From Sphingobacterium micropteri (GTDB taxonomy: Bacteria; Bacteroidota; Bacteroidia; Sphingobacteriales; Sphingobacteriaceae), in NCBI RefSeq assembly GCF_014692515.1, contig NZ_JACOIK010000003.1, positions 62,001 to 126,000 on the forward strand: 64,000 bases of DNA, read 5' to 3'. Below, piece after piece: positions 24,930-36,177 of the stretch (the stretch's first letter is position 1; each line of letters begins with the position of its first letter). The notes under the pieces are model-generated. The model was not told the DNA's origin. It was given only the letters and a program-made list of their open reading frames with translations, and did no database searches. A program made the translations under genes and the position numbers.

Positions 24930-26267
24930 ATGTCATCAATTCTCATAAAATCTGCACAAATTGTCAACGAAGGAAGGACTTTTTTGAGCGATGTATATAT
25001 TAGTAATGGGCGAATCGAAATGATCGCTGAAGAAATCAACCATACTGCTGACCAGACGATCGATGCACGGGGTTTATATTTGCTGCCGGGATTAATCGAT
25101 GACCAGGTGCATTTTCGTGAACCAGGCCTAACCTATAAAGCGGATATTTGGCATGAAAGCCGGGCTGCGGTTGCAGGGGGAACGACGTCGTTTATGGAAA
25201 TGCCAAATACTGTTCCGAACACGTTGACCCAAAAATTGTTGCAGGACAAATACGATATTGCTGCCGAAAAATCATTGGCAAATTATTCGTTTTTTATGGG
25301 AGCCGCCAACGACAATCTAGACGAGGTTTTAAAAACGAACCCACGTGATGTATGTGGCATCAAGATTTTTATGGGTTCCTCTACCGGTAATATGTTGGTT
25401 GATAATGAGGCAACGTTGGAAAAGATTTTTGCAGAAGCCCCGACATTGATTGCCGTACACTGTGAAGATGAAATGACCGTACAGCGCAATCTTCAAGCTT
25501 TTAAGGAAGAATATGGTGAAGAGGGGTTTCAACCTTTTATGCATCCACTTATCCGAACAGCAGAGGCTTGTTATCTTTCTTCTTCTAAAGCGGTGGAACT
25601 TGCTAAAAAGCATGATGCCCGTCTTCATATATTACATATTTCGACGGCCGCAGAGACAGCATTGTTTGTGAGTTCTATTCCCTTAAAGGAGAAAAAAATT
25701 ACGGCGGAAGCTTGCATACACCATCTTTGGTTCTCCGACGCAGATTATGAAGAAAAGGGAAACTTTATTAAATGGAATCCGGCAGTGAAAACAGCAGCTG
25801 ATAGGGACGGTGTTTTTCAAGCCGTATTAGATGGACATATCGATGTCATTGCCACTGATCACGCGCCTCATACATTCGAAGAAAAATCGAAACCTTATGC
25901 ACAGGCACCGTCGGGCGGTCCGTTAGTACAGCACGCGCTCCAAGCGTTGTTGGATTTTGTAAAGCAGGGTAAAATTACATTGGAGCAAGTGGTACAAAAA
26001 ACGGCGCATAATACGGCTGAACTGTTTCAGGTGGAAAACAGAGGTTTTATCAGAGAGGGTTATTGGGCGGATTTGGTGTTGGTAGACCTTGATAGGCCGT
26101 ATACGGTTTCTGAAGATAATATTTTGTCCAAGTGTGGCTGGTCACCTTTTGAGGGGCATACCTTTTCGTCTACTATAGTCCACACGTTGGTCTCCGGAAA
26201 CGTTGCTTATACAGATGGCAAGATTATTGAAGTAGGTACAGGGCATCGGTTATTGTTTAATCGGTAG
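24930..26267 (+). CDS. pyrC: Dihydroorotase (class I, zinc amidohydrolase)
   Basis: Converts carbamoyl-aspartate to dihydroorotate in pyrimidine synthesis. The 445-residue length fits the class I enzymes. The metal motif is LLPGLIDDQVHFREPGLTYK near 50-69 (DxHxRxPG with Gln between). The usual catalytic loop pieces are EMPNT near 91 and HCEDE near 180, and HILHISTAAE near 236. IDVIATDHAPHTFEEK near 305-320 carries the catalytic Asp. Allantoinase is a possible alternative because the motifs are shared, but the Bacteroidota homologues of this length are dihydroorotases. It may be cotranscribed with nuoD. Confidence 0.9.
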   Translation: MSSILIKSAQIVNEGRTFLSDVYISNGRIEMIAEEINHTADQTIDARGLYLLPGLIDDQVHFREPGLTYKADIWHESRAAVAGGTTSFMEMPNTVPNTLTQKLLQDKYDIAAEKSLANYSFFMGAANDNLDEVLKTNPRDVCGIKIFMGSSTGNMLVDNEATLEKIFAEAPTLIAVHCEDEMTVQRNLQAFKEEYGEEGFQPFMHPLIRTAEACYLSSSKAVELAKKHDARLHILHISTAAETALFVSSIPLKEKKITAEACIHHLWFSDADYEEKGNFIKWNPAVKTAADRDGVFQAVLDGHIDVIATDHAPHTFEEKSKPYAQAPSGGPLVQHALQALLDFVKQGKITLEQVVQKTAHNTAELFQVENRGFIREGYWADLVLVDLDRPYTVSEDNILSKCGWSPFEGHTFSSTIVHTLVSGNVAYTDGKIIEVGTGHRLLFNR

Positions 26268-26318
26268 GAACACGACTCATGTACCGTGCATGGATAGTTA
26301 TAGTGTTATTGAAATGTT

Positions 26319-27821
26319 ATGAAAGAGACCTTATTTCTTTTATGTATAATCACTGCCGGTCTTCAGGCTTGTCATCAAACAACGATTACTGGTGAATCAA
26401 ATAGATATGCAGACGCGATGACGTTGGATACAACGGCTTACAACAGCTTATATAAAACATATAGGGAAGGAGCTTTAACACACAGACGTTTTAAGCATCA
26501 AGATGTCGTGGACTTGGTTAAAAAACATGAAGCGAAGGAGATATTGCAGGTTGAAGAGATAGGTAAATCGGTGGAAAGCCGTGCGATTTATAAACTTCAA
26601 TATGGTAGTGGAGATAAAAAGGTCATGTTTTGGTCGCAGATGCACGGGGATGAGCCTACGGCAACGCAGGCATTGTTCGATATCTTCAATTTCTTGGAAG
26701 GCGAGGATGACGGCTTTGATTCCATCCGCAATAGTCTCAAGGATAACTTGACTATTCATTTTATCCCGATGCTCAATCCCGATGGTGCGGAACGTTTTAT
26801 ACGGCGAAATGCACAATACATTGATTTGAATCGTGATGCACGTGCCAACCAGACAGTAGAAGCGAAACTCTTGCGGCGGATGGCGGAAGAAATTAAGCCA
26901 AACTATGGTTTTAACCTACACGATCAGAGTATATATTATAATGTGCCCGGAACGAAAAATCCGGTAACGATAGCGGTGCTTGCGCCGGCGTATAATACAG
27001 AAAGGGAAGTTAACGACGTCCGGAAAGGCGCAATGCAGTTGATTGTGGGAATGAATAACCTCTTGCAGCAATATGTTCCTGATGCGGTGGCGAAGTATGA
27101 CGATACGCATTCGCCACGTGGTTTCGGTGACAATTTCCAGGCCTGGGGAGCGAGTACGGTGTTAATTGAATCAGGCGGCTTAAAAGGCGATCCTGAAAAG
27201 CAGGAAATAAGACGGCTTAATTTTGCCATTATCTTAAACGCTTTATTGGAAATAGCACAAGATTCGTATAAAAAATACAATTATAAAGCTTACGATGATA
27301 TACCTTTTAATGCTTCTCAACTGCATGATGTGATCATCCGTCAGATCGATTTGGGAACGGATAGTGTACCGTTAAGGACAGACATTGCTATTCGTCGGGC
27401 CGAATTGACTGTGGAACGGGATTATTGTGTACGGGGGTGGGTAGAAGATATAGGAGATCTAGAAGGTACGTATGGTTACGATGAAATAGATGTAGATGGG
27501 CTGAAATTCGTGCAAGGAAAAGTGTATCCGCAAGTTTTTCAAACAGTTGATGATATCAGTAATAGTAGAGCTTTAGAGCTGTTGAAAGAGGGATATATTG
27601 CGGTTAGGGTAGCCTCAAGAGGATCGGATCGATTACATAATCTTCCGTTGGTTGTTTCTGCCCATGCTGAATTTGTGCCTACAGCTAAAATTGTGCTGAC
27701 CGGAACAAGTAATTTTTTTGTAGGGGATGGCGCAACGTTGAAATATGCGGTGGTCAACGGTTATCTTATCGATTTAAGTCAACCACCACAGGAAAATTTT
27801 TATAAAAACTGGATTAATTAG
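26319..27821 (+). CDS. M14-family zinc carboxypeptidase-like lipoprotein
   Basis: A 500-residue exported peptidase with lipobox LQAC near residue 18. Zinc ligands are visible as His109 and Glu112 in MHGDE and His201 in GFNLHDQ. The likely catalytic Glu284 is in VLIESGG and the substrate-binding motif is YIDLNRDAR near 168. It could trim peptides or peptidoglycan stem peptides in the envelope. The C-terminal 170 residues have no recognised domain. Its stop overlaps the convergent TIM-barrel gene by 8 bases. Confidence 0.9.
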   Translation: MKETLFLLCIITAGLQACHQTTITGESNRYADAMTLDTTAYNSLYKTYREGALTHRRFKHQDVVDLVKKHEAKEILQVEEIGKSVESRAIYKLQYGSGDKKVMFWSQMHGDEPTATQALFDIFNFLEGEDDGFDSIRNSLKDNLTIHFIPMLNPDGAERFIRRNAQYIDLNRDARANQTVEAKLLRRMAEEIKPNYGFNLHDQSIYYNVPGTKNPVTIAVLAPAYNTEREVNDVRKGAMQLIVGMNNLLQQYVPDAVAKYDDTHSPRGFGDNFQAWGASTVLIESGGLKGDPEKQEIRRLNFAIILNALLEIAQDSYKKYNYKAYDDIPFNASQLHDVIIRQIDLGTDSVPLRTDIAIRRAELTVERDYCVRGWVEDIGDLEGTYGYDEIDVDGLKFVQGKVYPQVFQTVDDISNSRALELLKEGYIAVRVASRGSDRLHNLPLVVSAHAEFVPTAKIVLTGTSNFFVGDGATLKYAVVNGYLIDLSQPPQENFYKNWIN

Positions 27822-28710
27822 CTGATGCTGCTAATAGTTCGCGGAAATTGCGTACACTCTGGGCAACATCAATTTGATTATTCTCCCAGTTATATTCATA
27901 TTCTGCGGAAAGCATCCCGTCAAAGTTTTGCCTTTTCAATTCTTCGATGACCTCGTTGATAGGCAGTTTACCAGTTCCCCAATGCACATCGTGTGCTTTT
28001 TTATCACCAAACTCATTCAAATCTTTAAAGTGTGAATGTATAATCTTACCGTCTAATTTTTTTAGGCATTCTACCGGGTCTAATCCCGAGCGCATCCAGT
28101 GGCCAACATCGACTGCCGCACCCATTTTCGGACTTCTTCCTTCCAGTGCTGCTAAAACGACTTCTGGCTTCCAATAGGTTGAAGGTTCTGGATGGTTATG
28201 AATCGCAGCACGGATATCGTATTTCTCACATAGGGTAGAGACAATGTCCAAATGCTCTTCTTTGGGCTCGCAGTTGATGACCTTGACACCCATATCTTGG
28301 GCAAAAGCAAAAATTTGTTCCCATTCTTCAGCATCTTTACCATTTACTACCCCAAAAGCATGTAGTGTAATATTATGGTCGGCCAAGAGTTTCCGCACCA
28401 GATCCCGTCCTTCTTCTGAGAGGGTATAAGTGAATTTTTCCTCATTTCCGGCGCCGACAATCTGTCCTGGAAAAGCTTCAACAAAGCGTAAATCGGCACT
28501 ATCGATTTTATCCAGTGCTTCCGCAAAAGTGAATAATCTGAAGGTGTACGCCTGTGCGCCTAATTTCCAGTTTACATGTTCTTCGGGATAACCGAGGGTA
28601 TCCTGCAAGGTATCTTCTACTTGTGTGGTTGAAGAAGTTGTTCCAGAAGAACAAGATAATAAGGCAATTCCCGCTACCAACATAAGCGAGGATAATGTGT
28701 TTAGTTTCAT
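27814..28710 (-). CDS. Sugar isomerase/epimerase-like TIM-barrel lipoprotein
   Basis: A 298-residue protein of the xylose-isomerase-like TIM-barrel superfamily. The lipoprotein signal MKLNTLSSLMLVAGIALLSC sets the start at 28710; the longer frame would start in a terminator. Barrel motifs: WKLGAQAYTFRLFTFAEALD, INCEPKEEHLD, AAIHNHPEP, GAAVDVGHWMRSGLDP, IHSHFKDLNEFG and GMLSAEYEYNW, with His/Asp/Glu residues suited to one metal site. Being exported, it probably does not act on phosphorylated sugars. The substrate is unknown. Confidence 0.88.
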   Translation of the reverse strand: MKLNTLSSLMLVAGIALLSCSSGTTSSTTQVEDTLQDTLGYPEEHVNWKLGAQAYTFRLFTFAEALDKIDSADLRFVEAFPGQIVGAGNEEKFTYTLSEEGRDLVRKLLADHNITLHAFGVVNGKDAEEWEQIFAFAQDMGVKVINCEPKEEHLDIVSTLCEKYDIRAAIHNHPEPSTYWKPEVVLAALEGRSPKMGAAVDVGHWMRSGLDPVECLKKLDGKIIHSHFKDLNEFGDKKAHDVHWGTGKLPINEVIEELKRQNFDGMLSAEYEYNWENNQIDVAQSVRNFRELLAASAN

Positions 28711-28744
28711 GGTCTGTTTTATAAGTTTAGAAAGCCAAAGTAAT

Positions 28745-28782
28745 AAAAAATAAGAGGAAACGTACATTTCCCCTTATTTTTT
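28745..28782 (-). terminator. Terminator after the ABC-F gene
   Basis: AAAAAATAAGAGGAAA (28745-28760) pairs with TTTCCCCTTATTTTTT (28767-28782), a 16-bp stem with one mismatch and a 6-nt loop. On the minus strand it ends in a run of T. It separates the ABC-F gene from the TIM-barrel gene. Confidence 0.8.
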
Positions 28783-28796
28783 ATAGGAGTTTGTAT

Positions 28797-30464
<1,668 letters not shown>

Positions 30465-30508
30465 TTAAGAGGCTAACTTTTTAAGCAATCGATTGTGTTT
30501 CAATAAGG

Positions 30509-30540
30509 TTTGTAGGTGCTGACCATTTTCCCTAAGTTTA
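30509..30540 (+). promoter_or_regulatory. Promoter of the GH123-type gene
   Basis: TTG at 30509-30511, a 21-nt spacer and TAAGTTTA at 30533-30540 (one mismatch to TAnnTTTG), 17 bases before the ATG. Confidence 0.5.
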
Positions 30541-30556
30541 GCTTGTAATATTATTT

Positions 30557-32365
30557 ATGATGGACGTCAATATGAGTAAATTAAAAGGGGGCGTATACGG
30601 TACTATCTTACTGGGGATGACTTTTGCATGTGTCCAAAATCAACAGAAGCAGGAGCGGAGCACGCCATTCGAATTGGTCAATTTTGAAGAATTGTCCGAT
30701 CCGACGGTAGATACATTGTCCGATTGGTCTAGGATAGAGAATGGACTGCAGGCTTCCTTTGTGACGATTGACAAACGCTTTCCGAAATCTATGGCTCCGG
30801 ACTTTGCTGTACAAAAGCAAGAGTCGGTGATAGGATGGAGAGGAGAACGTGTTTCTGCGCAAATATTGTTGTGGACAAATGCCGAAATTGCGGATGCAAA
30901 AGTAGAAATATCGGGTTTTCGTATGCCCGATGGTCGCTATCTACCGGCTGATATTGCCTCCGCCCGTTTCGTTCGCTATGTGATGACCGATGAGTTTGCT
31001 GGAGGATGTGGTTACCGCAAACCGGAAGATTTTGCTTCGTCTCTTTCTCCAGATATGTTGGATAATCTCTCTTCTTTTAACCTCGAAGCAAAGAAAGTAA
31101 GGCCTGTTTGGGTAACCGTGCGCATTCCAGAGGATGCAAAGCCGGGAAACTATACAGCAAAAGTACAAGTGAAAGCAATTGACGTACCTACGCAGGAACT
31201 GGACCTTTCTTTACAGGTTATCGACCACGTTCTGCCGAAGCCCTCGGAATGGACTTATCATTTAGATCAATGGCAGCATCCTTCTGCGGTGGCACGTGTA
31301 GAAGGGCTCGAAATATGGTCTGATGAACATTTTAAGGCACTGAAGCCACAGATGCAGATGTTAGCTGATATAGGACAAAAGGTAATTACAACAACGCTTA
31401 ACAAAGATCCTTGGAATGTGCAGACATTCGATCCTTATGCAGATATGATTATTTGGACGAAACAAGAGGACGGCTCTTGGAAATATGATTACAGCGTTTT
31501 TGATCGGTGGGTACAGTTTATGCTGGATCTCGGTATTAATAAGATGATAAATTGCTATTCTATTATTCCTTGGAATAATGAAATTCATTATCAAGATGAG
31601 GCAAGTGGCGAATGGGTAAATGTAGAAGCAAAACCGGGTACGCCTGTATTTGAGGAGTTCTGGACACCGTTCTTAAAGGATTTCGTAGAACACCTTCGGG
31701 AAAAAGGTTGGTTGGAAAAAACAAATATTGCTATTGACGAACGTACTCGGGAAGAAGTGGATGGAGCTTTGTCTTTGTTGCAAAAAGTATCGCCAGAATT
31801 GGGCGTCTCTTATGCGGATAACCAAAAAACTTACCAGCGCTATCCAAATAGTGATGATATCAGCATTGCGTTAGGGCATCCGTTCTCAGAAGAGGATCTC
31901 AGAGACCGTCAATCACGTGGATTGAATACGACGTTTTATATCTATTGTGGCAATGCATTCCCCAATCAGTTTACTTTTTCTGATCCTGCGGAATCTGTTC
32001 TCCTCGCATGGTTTGCGGAAGCCGCACATTTTGACGGTATGTTGCGTTGGGCATTCAATTCTTGGGTAGAAAACCCATTGTTAGATTCCCGTTTCCGTAC
32101 CTGGCCCGCAGGGGATACTTATATTGTATATCCGAATGCCAGAAGTTCGATTCGTTACGAGCGTTTATTAGAAGGGATTCAGGATTATACAAAGATTCAG
32201 GTGGTGAAGCAGGTGCTGGAGGACAAGGGAGATCGGACAAACTTGGATCGGTTGGAAACCGCCATCCAGAAATTGAAGATTACGAAGCGCAACGACACGT
32301 GGAATCAAGACCTCAATGATGCGAAAGCATTGCTTAACGAACTTTCGGTGCAATTAGCGCGATAA
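30557..32365 (+). CDS. GH123-type (DUF4091) beta-N-acetylhexosaminidase-like lipoprotein
   Basis: A 602-residue exported lipoprotein (Cys25 after MTFA). The C-terminal half carries the GH123/DUF4091 signature: FPNQFTFSDPAESVLLAWFA, FDGMLRWAFNSWVENPLLDSR, WPAGDTYIVYPNARSSIRYE and LLEGIQDYTKI. The Asp-Glu pair typical of substrate-assisted catalysis is Asp394-Glu395 in IAIDERTREEV. Known GH123 enzymes release beta-linked N-acetylgalactosamine. It is upstream of the amino-sugar PUL but separated from it by a terminator and a small minus-strand gene, and it has its own promoter. Confidence 0.88.
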   Translation: MMDVNMSKLKGGVYGTILLGMTFACVQNQQKQERSTPFELVNFEELSDPTVDTLSDWSRIENGLQASFVTIDKRFPKSMAPDFAVQKQESVIGWRGERVSAQILLWTNAEIADAKVEISGFRMPDGRYLPADIASARFVRYVMTDEFAGGCGYRKPEDFASSLSPDMLDNLSSFNLEAKKVRPVWVTVRIPEDAKPGNYTAKVQVKAIDVPTQELDLSLQVIDHVLPKPSEWTYHLDQWQHPSAVARVEGLEIWSDEHFKALKPQMQMLADIGQKVITTTLNKDPWNVQTFDPYADMIIWTKQEDGSWKYDYSVFDRWVQFMLDLGINKMINCYSIIPWNNEIHYQDEASGEWVNVEAKPGTPVFEEFWTPFLKDFVEHLREKGWLEKTNIAIDERTREEVDGALSLLQKVSPELGVSYADNQKTYQRYPNSDDISIALGHPFSEEDLRDRQSRGLNTTFYIYCGNAFPNQFTFSDPAESVLLAWFAEAAHFDGMLRWAFNSWVENPLLDSRFRTWPAGDTYIVYPNARSSIRYERLLEGIQDYTKIQVVKQVLEDKGDRTNLDRLETAIQKLKITKRNDTWNQDLNDAKALLNELSVQLAR

Positions 32366-32384
32366 AAATAAATACTTTTGATAA

Positions 32385-32423
32385 AATAGAGGGGATTTTA
32401 TTCATTATAAGATACCCTCTATT
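32385..32423. terminator. Bidirectional terminator between the GH123-type gene and a small gene
   Basis: AATAGAGGG (32385-32393) pairs with CCCTCTATT (32415-32423), with further pairing inside. It lies between convergent stops. Confidence 0.65.
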
Positions 32424-32427
32424 CATA

Positions 32428-32628
32428 CTACCTTACAGCTTCTCGAAATTTGATTAACCGCAAATAAGCAGGACATTTTTCCAAATCTTTTTTCCAGGCT
32501 TCTGCTTCGATAAACTGTATCTTCAGGAAGGTATCTACATCTACTACTACCTGTTCTTGTGAAATCTCTACCCGTTCAGGAAAAGATTTTCCTAAAAGTT
32601 CGTTTTTCAATTCCTCTATTGTGATCAT
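32428..32628 (-). CDS. Small conserved-looking protein of unknown function
   Basis: A 66-residue protein (MITIEELKNELLGKSFPERV at the start; CPAYLRLIKFREAVR at the end) with no signal peptide. It starts with an ATG 6 bases downstream of CAAAAATA, which read on the minus strand is TATTTTTG, a good -7 box (32634-32641). A terminator follows it. The PAYLRLIKFREA ending looks like a small domain seen in Sphingobacteriaceae, but I cannot name it with confidence. Confidence 0.6.
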   Translation of the reverse strand: MITIEELKNELLGKSFPERVEISQEQVVVDVDTFLKIQFIEAEAWKKDLEKCPAYLRLIKFREAVR

Positions 32629-32734
32629 AGAACCAAAAATAGGAAACTTTGGCTATTAATGAACACATTAAGTAGTCATTAACGCTTTTTTCGTAAAGAA
32701 AAAAAATAGCATTAAATTTTTGATTTTTAAAAAT

Positions 32735-32962
32735 GTATTTCGATATTAGTGTCAAACTAACGACGTTTATATATTATTTCGGTAACGTAACCGGAATTTT
32801 TATAGGCCGAAAAATAGAAGAAATTTTAAAAGCAGAGCATAATAAAAAATAACATAACACACGATTAAATTGACGCTTTGTAATTGTTAATCAAAAAAGG
32901 TGTATTTCGAGCGATTAAAGATTAACTAAAATAGCATTAATATTGTTCCGGTAACGTAACCG
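32735..32962 (+). promoter_or_regulatory. Duplicated control region before susC with two identical 14-bp sites
   Basis: CGGTAACGTAACCG occurs at 32780-32793 and again at 32949-32962. It is a near-palindrome (6 of 7 pairs) with central CG, the form of a LacI-family operator. Each copy is preceded by GTATTTCGA, at 32735 and 32902, with offsets of 45 and 47 bases, so a block of about 60 bp is duplicated. The centres are 169 bp apart, which would allow looping. No exact TTG/TAnnTTTG promoter is visible. The whole 32629-33049 stretch has no gene. Confidence 0.6.
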
Positions 32963-33049
32963 AAGATATTGCAACAAGGAAAAAGAGTACCTATTCAGAT
33001 AAGAAAAATTGCATACTATTAATTTTTATAACCTTGAAAAAATGAATAT

Positions 33050-36000
33050 ATGACTTTAGAAACCAATCCTAAAATTTCTTTTGCTCTAAAAAGAAAGTTG
33101 GCGATGATGAAGTGGATAACCATTATTGCCCTTAATTTTCTCTTGTTTCATAGTGTGCTAGCACAAACAAGAATGGTGTCCGGTAAGATTACGGATGCCC
33201 GAACGGGAGCTGCCATGTCCGGCGTCACTGTTACCGTCAAAGGCGGATCACAGGGAGTCAGCTCTGGCCAAGATGGTACATACAGCCTACAAGGAGTGAC
33301 TGATCAAACTGTTTTAGTTTTTTCGATTTTAGGCTACAGTACCCAGGAGATCAACATTGGCGGAAGATCTGTCCTTGATGTTACCTTACAAACTTCGTTT
33401 AATGAATTGGAAGAAACGGTGGTAGTGGGTTATGGTCGTCAGAAAAAACGAAATTTAACAGGGTCTATCGTTTCCGTAAACAATGAGGAAATTGAAAAAA
33501 CAGCGTTACAGGACCCTATATCGATTTTACAAGGACGTGCTGCGGGTGTACAAATCACGTCTAATTCCGGTGCACCGGGAGGGGAAATGACCATTCGGGT
33601 TCGAGGCAATTCATCCCTGAATTCAGGTAATAATCCACTCTTCGTAGTTGATGGTATTCCGATAGAATCGGGATCGCTATCCAATCTTAATGGTACAGAA
33701 GGCTTTGGCTTAAATCCATTGGCCGCCATAAACCCCGGAGATATTGAGTCAATTGAGATATTAAAGGATGCAGCATCCACGGCTATATACGGCTCCCGAG
33801 CAGCCAATGGTGTGGTCATGATTACGACCAAAAGAGGAGCTGAAGGTAAAGCCACTGTTGATGTGAATTTTACGACGGGCGTAAGCGAATTGCCGCGGAA
33901 ACTCAGCGTTTTGAATGCCACACAATATCGCCAGGCTATTATTGACTCCTACAATAATATGGATAATCCTGAAGAACCTTTTTGGACAATTTTGGATTCG
34001 TTAAGTGCGATGAATAATGGAGATGTAGATTGGCAGCGTGAATTAATGCGTGTGGCACCGCAGTATAAAGTAGATTTATCTGTACGAGGAGGCAGCAAAA
34101 CAACGCAATATGCATGGAGTACGTCCTATTTAGATCAGGATGGTATCATTCTGAATTCCAATTTTAAGCGGCTAACTTCTCGATTGAATACGGATTTTAA
34201 TCTGACGGATAAATTAAAAATAGGACAAAGTATTGCCTACACAAATAGTTTGAATAATAGAATTAATGCTGCAGGCGCGGGCAATCTGAGTGTAATCCGG
34301 GAATTATTGATACGTCCGCCTATTATGTCTATGTATTTGCCAGACGGTTCGCTAAACGGATATAGTTTGGGAAGGCGAAATCCGGTAGGAATTGCAAAAT
34401 ATGCTACCAATCTAAACAAAAGTAACCGGATAATAGGTAGTCAATACCTGGAGTACGAATTTATTCCTGAGTTAACGTTTAGAAGTAATTTAAACTTCGA
34501 CTTCACCTCCATGAAAGAAGAGGAATTCATGCCAACAATACTGGATTATAGAGAAGGCTACAACACAGGTGCGGTCCGGAGTATCACGAACATGACCTGG
34601 AGTAGTGAAAGTTTCTTGCGTTATGCAAAGACATTCAATCAAGATCATAATTTCGGGGCTTTATTGGGCTTTAGTTTACAAAACTGGCGCTATGACCGTA
34701 CGGGATTGAACGGATCGTTTTTCCCAAGTGATAATATCAGAACACTGAATGCCGCAGGAACAATTTCCAATAAGGATGCGGATGGCGTAGATATCAATGT
34801 GGCTTCTGAACACGCGATGATGTCTTATTTTGGTCGTGCGTCATACGATTATCAAGGAAAATATCTGACGGAAGTCAACCTCCGTGCTGACGGTTCTTCT
34901 AGATTTGGTAGGCAAAAACGTTTTGGTTACTTTCCTTCGGCATCAGTTGGCTGGCGCTTCTCTCAAGAAGATTTCTTTACTATCGGTGCAGTTAATGATG
35001 GTAAAATACGTTTCAGTATGGGTAAAACAGGTAATGAAGCCATCGGAGACTATACTTCTCAGGGAGAATTTATGGTGGGAGCCAATTATCTGGATTTCTC
35101 GGGAGCCGCTCCGACAGTAATGCCTAACGAGGGACTGACCTGGGAAACGACGACTCAATATAATGCTGGTTTGGATTTAGCATTTCTAGGAAATAAGATT
35201 ACGTTTACAACCGATCTCTATATTAAAAATACAGACGATTTACTATATAACGTTCCTATTCCTACCACGACAGGATTTAGCAGCTTTATGCAGAATATCG
35301 GTAGTATACAAAATCGTGGTGTTGAGTTTTTATTGACCACAAAAAATATTTCCCGTGATGTGTTTTCGTGGGGGACAAACCTGAACATCAGTTTAAACAG
35401 AAATAAGGTCTTATCACTTCCAGAGGAGCTTTTGACAAATGGATATATCCAAAATGGAAGCTACCATATTTTACAGGAGGGGCTGCCTATCGGCGTTTTC
35501 TATGGATGGCGATTTGATGGCGTATACGCCCGTGATGCGGATAATGTGAATGCGATCACGCATGGTGCATTAGGCCCGGTATTTAAAGGTGGTGATCCTA
35601 TTTGGCACGATTTAAACGGTGACAATATTATTAATCCGGACGACCGCCAAATCATTGGTACAGCAGAGCCTAAGTTTTTTGGAGGTTTTGGTAATGATTT
35701 CACTTACAAAAACTTTTCATTGAATGTGTTTTTCCAATTTTCGTACGGCAATGATATTTACAGTTCCATTAATCAGGAACGAAATTCTATTGTACGCTAC
35801 AACAACTTGTCAGCAGATGCACTAAATAGATGGCGGGAGCAGGGGGATATTACAAGTTATCCGAAACCGGTTAGGGACGATCCTATGCAGACCGATAGTC
35901 GGGTGTCCAGTCGGTGGGTTGAAGATGGTTCTTATATCAAATTAAAGAATGTGAATTTAAGATATACATTCCCCAACAGCTTGATTAACCGGATCGGTCT

Positions 36001-36166
36001 GCGCAAGGTTGATGCTTTTGTGACGGGGACTAATTTGATCACGTGGACAAAGTATACCGGATTTGATCCTGATGTTAATTCATTCTCCGGTTTGCGTGTT
36101 GGTGTGGATCAAGGTTCCTATCCACAAAATCGGATGTTCATTTTTGGGTTAAATATTGGGCTTTAA
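33050..36166 (+). CDS. SusC/RagA-type TonB-linked outer-membrane transporter
   Basis: A 1038-residue importer of oligosaccharides. After a signal peptide (around residues 20-39, ending HSVLAQ), the carboxypeptidase-regulatory-like domain (about 43-115) is followed by the SusC signature EETVVVGYGRQKKRNLTGSI, the plug motifs GRAAGVQITSNSGAPGG and NPLFVVDGIPI, and SIEILKDAASTAIYGSRAANGVVMITTK. The barrel ends in FIFGLNIGL. It is the first gene of the core PUL operon, 11 bases before susD, and is preceded by the duplicated control region. Starts at codons 19 or 20 (MMKWITII) are also possible and fit a shorter signal peptide. Confidence 0.96.
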   Translation: MTLETNPKISFALKRKLAMMKWITIIALNFLLFHSVLAQTRMVSGKITDARTGAAMSGVTVTVKGGSQGVSSGQDGTYSLQGVTDQTVLVFSILGYSTQEINIGGRSVLDVTLQTSFNELEETVVVGYGRQKKRNLTGSIVSVNNEEIEKTALQDPISILQGRAAGVQITSNSGAPGGEMTIRVRGNSSLNSGNNPLFVVDGIPIESGSLSNLNGTEGFGLNPLAAINPGDIESIEILKDAASTAIYGSRAANGVVMITTKRGAEGKATVDVNFTTGVSELPRKLSVLNATQYRQAIIDSYNNMDNPEEPFWTILDSLSAMNNGDVDWQRELMRVAPQYKVDLSVRGGSKTTQYAWSTSYLDQDGIILNSNFKRLTSRLNTDFNLTDKLKIGQSIAYTNSLNNRINAAGAGNLSVIRELLIRPPIMSMYLPDGSLNGYSLGRRNPVGIAKYATNLNKSNRIIGSQYLEYEFIPELTFRSNLNFDFTSMKEEEFMPTILDYREGYNTGAVRSITNMTWSSESFLRYAKTFNQDHNFGALLGFSLQNWRYDRTGLNGSFFPSDNIRTLNAAGTISNKDADGVDINVASEHAMMSYFGRASYDYQGKYLTEVNLRADGSSRFGRQKRFGYFPSASVGWRFSQEDFFTIGAVNDGKIRFSMGKTGNEAIGDYTSQGEFMVGANYLDFSGAAPTVMPNEGLTWETTTQYNAGLDLAFLGNKITFTTDLYIKNTDDLLYNVPIPTTTGFSSFMQNIGSIQNRGVEFLLTTKNISRDVFSWGTNLNISLNRNKVLSLPEELLTNGYIQNGSYHILQEGLPIGVFYGWRFDGVYARDADNVNAITHGALGPVFKGGDPIWHDLNGDNIINPDDRQIIGTAEPKFFGGFGNDFTYKNFSLNVFFQFSYGNDIYSSINQERNSIVRYNNLSADALNRWREQGDITSYPKPVRDDPMQTDSRVSSRWVEDGSYIKLKNVNLRYTFPNSLINRIGLRKVDAFVTGTNLITWTKYTGFDPDVNSFSGLRVGVDQGSYPQNRMFIFGLNIGL

Positions 36167-36177
36167 TAGATGATATT

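Noticed and set aside
28711-28767. 19-residue upstream extension of the TIM-barrel lipoprotein
   Set aside because: It would start within the terminator of the ABC-F gene and would bury the lipoprotein signal peptide.
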